Part shown: piece after piece, positions 1 through 7,525 of the stretch
Layout: each line of letters begins with the position of its first letter
Position numbering within the stretch: the first letter of the stretch is position 1
NCBI RefSeq assembly: GCF_000734895.2
Contig: NZ_CP011382.1
Location: 1,466,700 to 1,530,699, forward strand
Direction of reading: 5' to 3'
Length of the DNA: 64,000 nt
From: Calothrix sp. 336/3
Lineage (GTDB): Bacteria > Cyanobacteriota > Cyanobacteriia > Cyanobacteriales > Nostocaceae
Made by a program: the position numbers and the translations under genes
Notes under the pieces: model-generated
Told to the model about the DNA's origin: nothing
Databases searched by the model: none
Seen by the model: only the letters and a program-made list of their open reading frames with translations

Positions 1-624
1 CATAATGGGATTGTGCGTTGTGTCACCTTTACTCCCGATGGCAGAATGTTGGCTACTGGTGGAGACGATCGCAAGATTTTATTTTGGGATTTACTCTATC
101 GCCAGGTGACTGTGGCTTTATCTTTGGATGATACAGCAGCTCATTCCTTGGTTTTGAGTCCTGATGGTCAAATTTTAGTCACTGGTAGTTACCGGAAAAT
201 TAAGGTGTGGCATCTGGAGCAACCGATGAATAGTAAGTCTCCGGAAGCTGAATTAAAACATACTTTAATGGGTCATAGTCATATTGTCACGGCTTTGGCA
301 ATGAGTAGCGATCGCCAGATTTTAGTCAGTGGCAGCAAGGATAAAATGATTAAAATTTGGCATCTAGGGTCAGGGGAATTACTGAAGACTCTCCCAGGAC
401 ATATAGATGGAGTGTGTGCGATCGCCCTTAGTCCCAATGGACAAACTATTGCCAGTGGTAGTGCAGACAAAACAATTAAATTATGGCATCTGCAATCTGG
501 GGAGCTTTTAGGTACGTTTACTGGTCATACTGATGCAGTCACCGCTCTGGCTTTTACTACTTCTGGAGAAATGTTAGTTAGTGGTAGTTTGGATAAGACT
601 ATCAAAATTTGGCAACGGAGTTGA
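1..624 (+). CDS. WD40 repeat protein, 3' part only
   Basis: The reading frame is open from the first base (H-N-G-I-V-R before the first possible internal GTG at 13), so the gene begins outside the window. The visible part contains about five WD40 blades, recognisable by blade ends such as KILFWDL, KIKVWHL, MIKIWHL, TIKLWHL and TIKIWQ and by GH dipeptides about 25-30 residues before them. WD40 propellers are protein-interaction scaffolds; in cyanobacteria they are often fused to kinase, NACHT or TIR-like N-terminal domains, which cannot be seen here. The protein stops shortly after the last blade, as is usual. The restriction-modification gene follows after 42 bp on the same strand. Confidence 0.9.
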   Translation, partial: HNGIVRCVTFTPDGRMLATGGDDRKILFWDLLYRQVTVALSLDDTAAHSLVLSPDGQILVTGSYRKIKVWHLEQPMNSKSPEAELKHTLMGHSHIVTALAMSSDRQILVSGSKDKMIKIWHLGSGELLKTLPGHIDGVCAIALSPNGQTIASGSADKTIKLWHLQSGELLGTFTGHTDAVTALAFTTSGEMLVSGSLDKTIKIWQRS

Positions 625-666
625 GGAATTTAAGAAGGATTACTCCTTTGGTACTAAATTGGTAGA

Positions 667-3150
667 ATGATGACCTTCCTTACAGACTCTACAGATATTA
701 CCAGGATTCATTTTTCCTCAAGGTTGAGCATTAAGCAGCGCAGTGAATTGGGGCAGTTTTTGACTCCTGCGACCATCGCTCGTTTCATGGCGGGACAATT
801 TAGCAATTTGGCAGGTCAAATCAGGTTGCTTGATCCTGGTGCAGGAGTTGGTTCATTAACTACCGCTTTTATAGAGCGCTTATTAAGTAGTCCTAATCCG
901 ATTGAAAGCTGCTCTATAACTGCATATGAAGTTGAGCCAACTTTCTTATCATCTTTGGAGCAGCGCTTGATAGAATGCTGTTTTGCTCTAGAAAAAAGAG
1001 GAATCAAAGCAGATTATAGCTTGCATGAAAAGAGCTTTATCGAAGCTGCTGTTGAAGTAAATCTTCCCCTCTTCCCAGACTCTAGTACTTGTTTTACTCA
1101 TGCAATTCTAAATCCTCCTTATAAAAAGATTAATAATCAATCGGCAGAGAAGAAAATCCTCTCAAGTCTCGGAGTCGAAACGGTCAATCTTTATAGTGCG
1201 TTCGTTTGGCTTGCCATGTTACAGCTTGCTGAAGATGGAGAGATGGTAGCCATCACGCCAAGAAGCTTCTGCAACGGCCCATACTTTCGCCCTTTTCGGA
1301 AAGCATTTTTAAAAGAAATGGGGCTGAGAAAAATTCATGTATTCAAAAGTCGATCGGTTGCTTTTGCAGATGATGATGTACTCCAGGAAAATATTATTTT
1401 TCATGCAACTAAAACAAAACTTAAACCTGATCTTACAGAAATCACTAATCATTCTGGAAATGTCTTAGATGAATTTTCAGAGACGCGGTGTGTTCCTTAT
1501 GGTGAAGTGATTGAAATCAACGATACTGAGCAGTTTATTCATATTATTACGAACTCTCTTGAAGATGCCTTGAGAGTGCAGATGAATAAATTACCGGGCA
1601 CTTTAGATGACTTGGGTTTAGAAGTATCAACGGGTCCAGTTGTAGACTTTCGATTGAAGTCAGCTTTGAGGAGTTGTTTGGATGAAAAGAGTGTCCCACT
1701 GATTTACCCAGAATCGATGAAGGCAGAGAGAATCTTGTTTCCACCCAAGAATCCGCGTAAGGCGATCGCAATCGAACAAAACCAGGAAACGCAGAAATGG
1801 CTGATTCAGAGAGGATGGTACGTTCTGACAAGGCGGTTTTCGGCAAAAGAAGAGAAGCGTCGCGTTATGGCTGCTGTCTGTTCTCCTATGGATGAACCAT
1901 TCCTCGGAATAGAGAATCATCTCAACTACTTCCATGCTAAGGGTAAAGGGATGAATCCTGACCTTGCACGAGGGTTGGCGGCATTTCTCAATTCAACGCT
2001 ATTCGATAATTACTTCCGTCAATTTAGTGGTCATACGCAGATCAACGCAACTGATCTGCGTAGAATGAAATACCCTTGTAAAAATGATCTAATGTCTCTG
2101 GGGAGCCAAATCAATGACTCTATCTCCAACCAAGAAAAACTCGATAAGCTTGTCCATAAAACTCTGTCAATCATGAGCGAAGTAACCAATGCAATTCAGG
2201 CTGGTAAGCGTATTGAGGAAGCACTAGCGATTCTCAAAGATATTTCTGCTCCTAGAGAGCAGCAGAATGAACGTTCAGCACTTTGCTTGTTAGCATTGGC
2301 AAACGTTCGCCCTGACACACTCTGGAGTGAAGCGACAGATCCAAGGCGCGGAATTACTGAAATGATGGATTGGTTTCGTGATTACTACGGTAAACAATAC
2401 GCACCGAATACACGTGAAACGGTTCGACGACAAACAATGCACCAGTTTGTCCAGATGGGGTTAGTGATTGAAAACCCTGATCGCCCCGATCGTCCTATTA
2501 ATAGTCCCAAGTGGTGTTATCAACTGCATCAACAAGCCCTATCTCTGCTTCAATCCTATGGCTCCGAACAGTGGGAAGAAGCTTGTCAGAATTATGCGGT
2601 ATCAGTCGAAAACCTATTGCAAGACAAAGCGCGAAATCTATCGATGATGCCTGTTCATTTGCCCAATGGTCAGGCAATTCAGCTTTCATCAGGTGGTCAG
2701 AACCTACTGATAAAGGATATCTTAGAGAAATTTTGCCCTAGATTTACGCCGGGGGGTATTGTGTTGTACGTCGGTGATGCTGGGGATAAATTTATTGTTA
2801 ACGAAACTCAGAGGTTTCGAGAAATTGGGGTCGAACTCGATCCGCACGGTAAAATGCCAGATATTGTAGTGCATTATCAAGAGCAAGGCTGGCTTGTATT
2901 AGTAGAAGCTGTCACTAGCCACGGTCCAGTTAACCTAAAACGCCGTAATGAACTGAAGCAACTGTTTCAGTCAAGTAGTGAGGGGCTAGTCTTTGTTACT
3001 GCTTTCTCAAGTCGTAGATCGATGACTCGCTATCTTGCTGAGATTTCTTGGGAAACAGAAGTTTGGGTTGCTGACCAACCAGATCACATGATTCATTTTA
3101 ACGGGGAGAGATTTCTCGGTCCCTATGAAGAGCCGGAGAATCGTTCTTGA
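667..3150 (+). CDS. Fused adenine-specific DNA methyltransferase / BsuBI-PstI-type restriction endonuclease
   Basis: One 827-residue polypeptide appears to carry both activities of a type II restriction-modification system. The N-terminal half is a gamma-class N6-adenine methyltransferase: GQFLTP (motif X) at about 29-34, the SAM-binding DPGAGVGSL (motif I) at 56-64, and the catalytic NPPY (motif IV) at 149-152. From about residue 505 the sequence resembles the BsuBI/PstI endonuclease family: a helical N-terminal subdomain (RPDTLWSEATDPRRGI), then a nuclease core with PDIVVH, LVLVEAVTSHGP and a basic KRRNEL segment, which fits a PD-(D/E)xK fold. BsuBI and PstI have separate methylase and nuclease genes and cut CTGCAG. 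The fusion suggests a type IIG-like enzyme; its specificity is unknown. ATG codons at 667 and 670 are both possible starts. No second methylase or specificity subunit is nearby. Confidence 0.85.
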   Translation: MMTFLTDSTDITRIHFSSRLSIKQRSELGQFLTPATIARFMAGQFSNLAGQIRLLDPGAGVGSLTTAFIERLLSSPNPIESCSITAYEVEPTFLSSLEQRLIECCFALEKRGIKADYSLHEKSFIEAAVEVNLPLFPDSSTCFTHAILNPPYKKINNQSAEKKILSSLGVETVNLYSAFVWLAMLQLAEDGEMVAITPRSFCNGPYFRPFRKAFLKEMGLRKIHVFKSRSVAFADDDVLQENIIFHATKTKLKPDLTEITNHSGNVLDEFSETRCVPYGEVIEINDTEQFIHIITNSLEDALRVQMNKLPGTLDDLGLEVSTGPVVDFRLKSALRSCLDEKSVPLIYPESMKAERILFPPKNPRKAIAIEQNQETQKWLIQRGWYVLTRRFSAKEEKRRVMAAVCSPMDEPFLGIENHLNYFHAKGKGMNPDLARGLAAFLNSTLFDNYFRQFSGHTQINATDLRRMKYPCKNDLMSLGSQINDSISNQEKLDKLVHKTLSIMSEVTNAIQAGKRIEEALAILKDISAPREQQNERSALCLLALANVRPDTLWSEATDPRRGITEMMDWFRDYYGKQYAPNTRETVRRQTMHQFVQMGLVIENPDRPDRPINSPKWCYQLHQQALSLLQSYGSEQWEEACQNYAVSVENLLQDKARNLSMMPVHLPNGQAIQLSSGGQNLLIKDILEKFCPRFTPGGIVLYVGDAGDKFIVNETQRFREIGVELDPHGKMPDIVVHYQEQGWLVLVEAVTSHGPVNLKRRNELKQLFQSSSEGLVFVTAFSSRRSMTRYLAEISWETEVWVADQPDHMIHFNGERFLGPYEEPENRS

Positions 3151-3389
3151 AGATATCGGTTGTATTTTCAAGATGGCGACACAGAATTTGTATGAGCTTT
3201 TTTGAGGGACTTAACCACAAATTCAACACCCTAGAACACCGATTCACTAATAAAATACGAGACTGAAAACCCCTGTTTTAAAGTCTTCTACAATGAAACA
3301 TTCCTTGTTACAACTCACGAAACCAGGTTTTTTCGTCATGATTCCGAATACTGAATCAGTGTTCTAAGTACAAGGTTTTGCACCCCTAC

Positions 3390-4334
3390 TCATTCCCCAG
3401 ATTCCGGTTTAGTATCTTTGAGCATTAATTCCATAACTGCTTGTCGGGGTGTAATTTCTCCTTGCAGCAAACGATAGACTTGCTCAGTGATGGGGACATA
3501 AATGTTACGTTGTCTGGCTCTTTGTATCAACACTTGGGTAGTGTTCACACCTTCTGCGGTTCCTCGCAATTGGGTGAGAATATCCTCCAGAGTTGCACCA
3601 TATGCTAACTGATAACCAACTTGGTAGTTACGACTGAGGGAACTATTACAAGTAGCGAGTAAATCTCCTAAACCAGATAATCCATAGAAGGTTTCTGCCT
3701 TTGCCCCCCAATGTACACCAATTCGCACCATTTCCGTTAAACCACGGGTCATGAGTGCTGCTTTGGCATTGGTTCCTAATTGTAAACCGTCGCATACTCC
3801 TGCCGCGATCGCCATGACATTTTTCAGCGTCCCTCCTAACTCTACACCTAGGGGGTCTGTATTTGTATATACACGAAATCTTTCCGATGTCAAAATACTT
3901 TGGACGGCGATCGCAGCATTATTCGCTTGACTGGCGACTACGGTGGCAGCTGGTAATTGTTGCTGAATTTCCTGGGCTAAATTTGGTCCAGAAAGCACAA
4001 CCACGGGGTGAGCAGGAAACATTCTTTGCCATATCTGCGATGGTGTCTGCGTTGTTTCCGGGTCTAAGCCCTTAGTCGCTGTGATAAAAATTACCTTGAC
4101 CGGAAGAGCTAAAGATTGAATTTGCCTCGCAACCTCGCTGACACCTTTCATCGAAATTGCCGACAGAATCACATCAGCATCCTTGACAGCATCACCCAGG
4201 GAAAGAGAACCGTGACGTGACCAAATATTGACTTGATGACCATTCGCTGATGCAATAGATGCGAGACTGCTTCCCCATGCACCAGCACCGAGAACTGCAA
4301 TTAATTGAGAATTTGAGGACTTGGGAGTAATCAA
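3390..4334 (-). CDS. gpsA: Glycerol-3-phosphate dehydrogenase [NAD(P)+]
   Basis: Reduces dihydroxyacetone phosphate to sn-glycerol 3-phosphate, the backbone for membrane lipid synthesis. The 314-residue product has the N-terminal Rossmann motif VLGAGAWGSSLA (about 12-23), a GPNLAQEI segment, and the conserved GGTLKNVMAIAAG and NAKAALMTRGLTEM stretches that hold the catalytic lysine and substrate-binding residues. The length is normal for the family. The start appears to be TTG at 4334; an in-frame stop lies four codons upstream and no ATG precedes the Rossmann motif. It is transcribed away from the divergent HicB-like gene and converges on the restriction-modification gene. Confidence 0.95.
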   Translation of the reverse strand: MITPKSSNSQLIAVLGAGAWGSSLASIASANGHQVNIWSRHGSLSLGDAVKDADVILSAISMKGVSEVARQIQSLALPVKVIFITATKGLDPETTQTPSQIWQRMFPAHPVVVLSGPNLAQEIQQQLPAATVVASQANNAAIAVQSILTSERFRVYTNTDPLGVELGGTLKNVMAIAAGVCDGLQLGTNAKAALMTRGLTEMVRIGVHWGAKAETFYGLSGLGDLLATCNSSLSRNYQVGYQLAYGATLEDILTQLRGTAEGVNTTQVLIQRARQRNIYVPITEQVYRLLQGEITPRQAVMELMLKDTKPESGE

Positions 4335-4425
4335 TTTTGGGTTTTAATGTTGGCACCGTCATTAAGATTACACCACACAGAATTCAAAATTCCAAACTTG
4401 TAATTAGCGTAAAACAGCAGTTAGG

Positions 4426-4683
4426 GTGGAGAAGGATATTATATTAAAATTTTTGATCTCGATCGAGGTTCCAAACAATGAGACAGTTATTCTCTACAAA
4501 GATGAAGACGGAATTCGGATTGTGGAATGTCCCAGCCTGAAAGGATGCGTTATTCAGGGAAAAACCAAAAACGAAGCTCTCTCGAATATAAGGGAAGCGA
4601 TCGCAGGTTCTATTGCTGTTTTAGAAGCAGATGGGTTATCCGTACCAGAAGATAATTTTGAAACTTTTTTGGTGGTGGTGTGA
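4426..4683 (+). CDS. HicB-family antitoxin-like protein
   Basis: An 85-residue protein with the HicB-type fold signature: a partial RNase H-like beta sheet with GIRIVECPSLKGCVIQGKTKNEALSNIREAIAG, the usual 'P-L-GC-x-GxTxxEAxxNxxEAI' pattern of HicB and its UPF0150 relatives. In HicAB systems such proteins neutralise the HicA mRNA interferase and often bind DNA. Here there is no DNA-binding C-terminal extension and no adjacent small HicA-like ORF, so it may be a solitary member. The start is GTG at 4426 with a weak upstream ribosome-binding signal; an in-frame stop lies at 4405. Its own orientation matches hisD, 118 bp downstream. Confidence 0.75.
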   Translation: MEKDIILKFLISIEVPNNETVILYKDEDGIRIVECPSLKGCVIQGKTKNEALSNIREAIAGSIAVLEADGLSVPEDNFETFLVVV

Positions 4684-4801
4684 CTAAATTACTATAGCGT
4701 TTCCCAAGGAAATGAAATACACTCGTCAGCTTGTACGATGCGCTCTTGACCTCTTTTCTCGCTAAACTAGGAAAGCGCGCGTTACTTATGGGAGACTATC
4801 C

Positions 4802-6091
4802 ATGCAGTTGCTGAAAACCACTGACACAGATTTTTCCATGCAATTCCTTGCCCTTGTCAACGAACGACGGGAGGCAACGGTGGATGTTAGTGGTACTGTT
4901 AGGGAAATTATTGCTGATGTGAAGGCACGGGGTGATATAGCAGTTAAAGATTACACCCATCGCTTTGACCATTTTCAGCCGGAATCTTTGCGGTTAACAG
5001 CAGATTTTATTGCCCAGCAAGCAGCAAAATGCTCTCCCCAGGTGAAAGCATCTTTAGCAGTGGCAGCAGAGCGAATTAGTAATTTTCACCAGAAACAGTT
5101 GCCAGGGAATATTGCCTATACTGACAGTGTTGGTGTGAGTCTAGGACTAAATTGGGTAGCTTTATCTACCGTCGGTATCTATGTACCCGGAGGTCGGGCT
5201 AGTTATCCTAGTTCGGTGTTGATGAATGCCATTCCGGCAAAGATTGCTGGTGTGGAGAGGATTGTCATGGCTGTACCTATGCCTGGGGGAGAAATTAACC
5301 CAGCAGTTTTAGCGGCGGCAGAGTTGGCAGGTGTAACGGAAATATACAGTATGGGGGGAGCCCAGGCGATCGCCGCCCTTGCCTATGGAACTAAAACTAT
5401 TGTTCCGGTGGATAAAATTGTTGGTCCCGGTAATGCTTACGTGGCAGAGGGTAAGCGGCAGGTTTTTGGAACTGTGGGTATTGATAGCATTGCTGGACCT
5501 TCGGAAATTCTCGTTGTCGCTGATCACCAGAATCAACCTGCTTGGATTGCCTGGGATTTACTTTCCCAAGCGGAGCATGATCCTAGCGCCCAATCGATTT
5601 TAGTCACCGATTCCTGGGAGTTTGCCCAAGAGGTAATTCAGGCGATCGCCGAAATTCTCGCAACTTTACCAACTACCGCCGTAGCAAGCGCCAGTTGGGA
5701 AAAACATGGAGCTGTGATTGTTGTGGAAAATTGGCAGGAAGCCATACCTTTGGTGAATCAATTAGCACCGGAACACTTGGAATTATGTATAGATAATCCT
5801 AGGGAATTGGCGCAATATATTCGCTGTGCTGGTAGTGTTTTCCTCGGCAGACATACCCCGGAAGCTATCGGAGATTACGTAGGAGGTCCCAACCATGTGT
5901 TACCTACATCCCGCTCCGCTCGCTTTGCTTCTGGGTTGAGTGTGTTTGACTTTATGAAACGGATTACCTATTTGGAGTGCGATCGCCAGTCTTTGGAGAA
6001 AATCGGTCACGACGCGATCGCCCTCGCAGAAGCAGAGGGTTTGCCAGCTCATGCAGGTAGCGTTGCTGTGAGGTTAGAAATGGGGATTTAA
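4802..6091 (+). CDS. hisD: Histidinol dehydrogenase
   Basis: Catalyses the last two steps of histidine biosynthesis, oxidising L-histidinol to L-histidine with two NAD+ and a Zn2+ cofactor. The 429-residue protein has the family blocks in order: TVGIYVPGGRASYPSSVLMN, VGPGNAYVAEGKR, GIDSIAGPSEILVVAD, LLSQAEHDPSAQSILVTD, LAPEHLEL and GPNHVLPTSRSARF. These include the conserved His/Glu/Asp residues used for zinc binding and acid-base catalysis. Length is normal. The ATG at 4802 lies just after GGGAG (about 4791). No other his gene is adjacent. A clear intrinsic terminator follows the stop codon. Confidence 0.97.
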   Translation: MQLLKTTDTDFSMQFLALVNERREATVDVSGTVREIIADVKARGDIAVKDYTHRFDHFQPESLRLTADFIAQQAAKCSPQVKASLAVAAERISNFHQKQLPGNIAYTDSVGVSLGLNWVALSTVGIYVPGGRASYPSSVLMNAIPAKIAGVERIVMAVPMPGGEINPAVLAAAELAGVTEIYSMGGAQAIAALAYGTKTIVPVDKIVGPGNAYVAEGKRQVFGTVGIDSIAGPSEILVVADHQNQPAWIAWDLLSQAEHDPSAQSILVTDSWEFAQEVIQAIAEILATLPTTAVASASWEKHGAVIVVENWQEAIPLVNQLAPEHLELCIDNPRELAQYIRCAGSVFLGRHTPEAIGDYVGGPNHVLPTSRSARFASGLSVFDFMKRITYLECDRQSLEKIGHDAIALAEAEGLPAHAGSVAVRLEMGI

Positions 6092-6099
6092 AAACGGCA

Positions 6100-6129
6100 A
6101 AACCTGATCAGGGGTGACCAGGTTTCTTT
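6100..6129 (+). terminator. Intrinsic terminator of hisD
   Basis: The stem AAACCTG (6100-6106) pairs with CAGGTTT (6119-6125), extended by TCA/TGA inside and followed by CTTT. It starts nine bases after the hisD stop codon and so should end the hisD transcript. Confidence 0.75.
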
Positions 6130-6182
6130 AAATTTATGTGCAATTTGATAAGCTTAAAAGATAGAACGAAGAAGTCAACTAC

Positions 6183-6416
6183 TAGGGTGGATATTGACTG
6201 GACAACAAACTCAGCACAAGAACGTTTTTCCGCTTAGGGATTTGGCTACCTAATCTGGTTAGGAGACTTGCCACTTCTCTGTCAAAATGTGCTGTCATTT
6301 GCCTGGGCTACTGACGGGGGACACTGGGTCACTTGCCCTTGGTTTTGGTTTAATCTATACCTGCTGTGTCCTGTCTATAAATCTAGCACCCCCCACCCTA
6401 ACTGCAAGTCTTTTTT
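6183..6416 (+). ncRNA. Candidate rod-shaped structured RNA (6S-like)
   Basis: No convincing protein gene fits between hisD and the DUF928 gene, yet the stretch folds as a long nested rod. TAGGGTGG (6183-6190) pairs perfectly with CCACCCTA (6393-6400). GACTGGACA (6196-6204) pairs with TGTCCTGTC (6367-6375) with one mismatch. CAGCA (6212-6216) pairs with TGCTG (6362-6366), directly next to the previous arm. Inside are CCTAA/TTAGG (about 6249-6263) and GGGC-TGAC / GTCA-GCCC (about 6305-6337) hairpins. The closing stem is soon followed by TTTTTT (6411-6416). Two nested helices around a large internal region in about 220 nt recall 6S RNA, which binds RNA polymerase, but the length is somewhat above the usual size and I cannot confirm the family. 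Confidence 0.5.
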
Positions 6417-6485
6417 AACTGAAGTTAATGAGTCTTTAAAGTTTGCAATATATCCTCCTCAAACTGTTACCACAGGTTTCTCTGA

Positions 6486-7259
6486 CTAAGATTTTTTACA
6501 GCAGGAAGTCACCGGAAGGGAGGTAACTTTGCTGAGGTTTACCTGTGTTAATAATTCACTCCATCCAGAAGTAATTGCTTTATCTTTCTTACCCTGCATC
6601 TTAGCTAGTCCCAAGGTTGTCACAGCATCAAACCAAATGCCATTTTGCGCGTAAATCTTTGCCTGCATCAAGGGAGTTTTGGCATTTTTCAGTTGATTTT
6701 GTATCTTTGAGGACACTGCAACTCGCTGAATCTTACCTGTAACAGTTCCGGGTTTATCTTCTACTGTTTGATAGTCGCAGTATACGGAAAAAGACCAACG
6801 GTAGGATTTGCCAACTTGTAAAGCAGGAACTTTTGTCGGTAGGGAAAAACTGACGATTCCCTGGGGAATTTGGGATTTTTGCACCATGGTTTTGTAAACT
6901 TCTTTACCCGCTTCATCCTCTAATACGAAGGCGATCGCGTCCTTGGTTGTGATTTTTCTCGGTAGACTGAACCAAAATCTGGGGTGGGAAGCAACGGTTA
7001 AACCCCAGAGGTATTTACCTTGATTTGATTCGATGGTAGGTGCAAGTGCTGTGGGTTCGCATCCCCTTCCCGCTCCTCCCTGTCTCCTGTCTGTGGGTTC
7101 TGGACCCGTGCCTGGGGGTGGTGGGGGATTATAATCAATGGATGGGGAACTGGGAACCTGAGCGATGACTTGGTTAGTATAATTGGAGGAGCAACTGGTA
7201 CAGAGTAGTAGGGTTGCTGTAGTTGCGAAAAAAAGTTGAGAAAATCGTAGTTGAGTCAT
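6486..7259 (-). CDS. DUF928 domain protein, probable lipoprotein
   Basis: A 257-residue exported protein. Residues 1-24 form a signal sequence ending in LLLCTSC, a plausible though not ideal lipobox. A proline-rich linker (PPPPPGTGPEP) and DRRQGGAGRGCEP follow, then a DUF928-like beta-sandwich: LTVASHPRFWFSLP, IAFVLEDEAGKEVYKT, GIVSFSLP, and GKSYRWSFSVYCD. DUF928 proteins are widespread in cyanobacteria, are often encoded near CHAT or CHASE2 proteins, and have no established function. It is the last of five minus-strand genes. The 266 bp separating it from the CHAT-CHASE2 gene hold no gene, so it could have its own promoter. Confidence 0.8.
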   Translation of the reverse strand: MTQLRFSQLFFATTATLLLCTSCSSNYTNQVIAQVPSSPSIDYNPPPPPGTGPEPTDRRQGGAGRGCEPTALAPTIESNQGKYLWGLTVASHPRFWFSLPRKITTKDAIAFVLEDEAGKEVYKTMVQKSQIPQGIVSFSLPTKVPALQVGKSYRWSFSVYCDYQTVEDKPGTVTGKIQRVAVSSKIQNQLKNAKTPLMQAKIYAQNGIWFDAVTTLGLAKMQGKKDKAITSGWSELLTQVNLSKVTSLPVTSCCKKS

Positions 7260-7525
7260 ATAGAGTCTAAGAATAAAAAGTCTTGTGAATCAAAAATTGA
7301 TGGCGATAGAGCTACGCTCCGCCCTATGGTAGGATAAATACAGCTATAATCAATCAAAATAATATTTTCCCATCATAATAAAATAATCTGAGAAAGTTCA
7401 TTTTCCCAGCCTCTATGCCAAAACGGATGAGAGAATTTTATGGTAAGGCAAGCCAAAAAACTATCCCTACCAAACCATAAGCAACTACCCTTATAAGGAA
7501 TTAATCCTGATAATTTGACCTGGTT

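Noticed and set aside
4334..4801. HicA toxin partner for the HicB-like gene
   Set aside because: No small ORF with the HicA fold is found on either side.
6268..6489. Plus-strand 73-codon ORF
   Set aside because: It lies within the helices of the candidate RNA, has a skewed Trp/Cys-rich composition and no family features.
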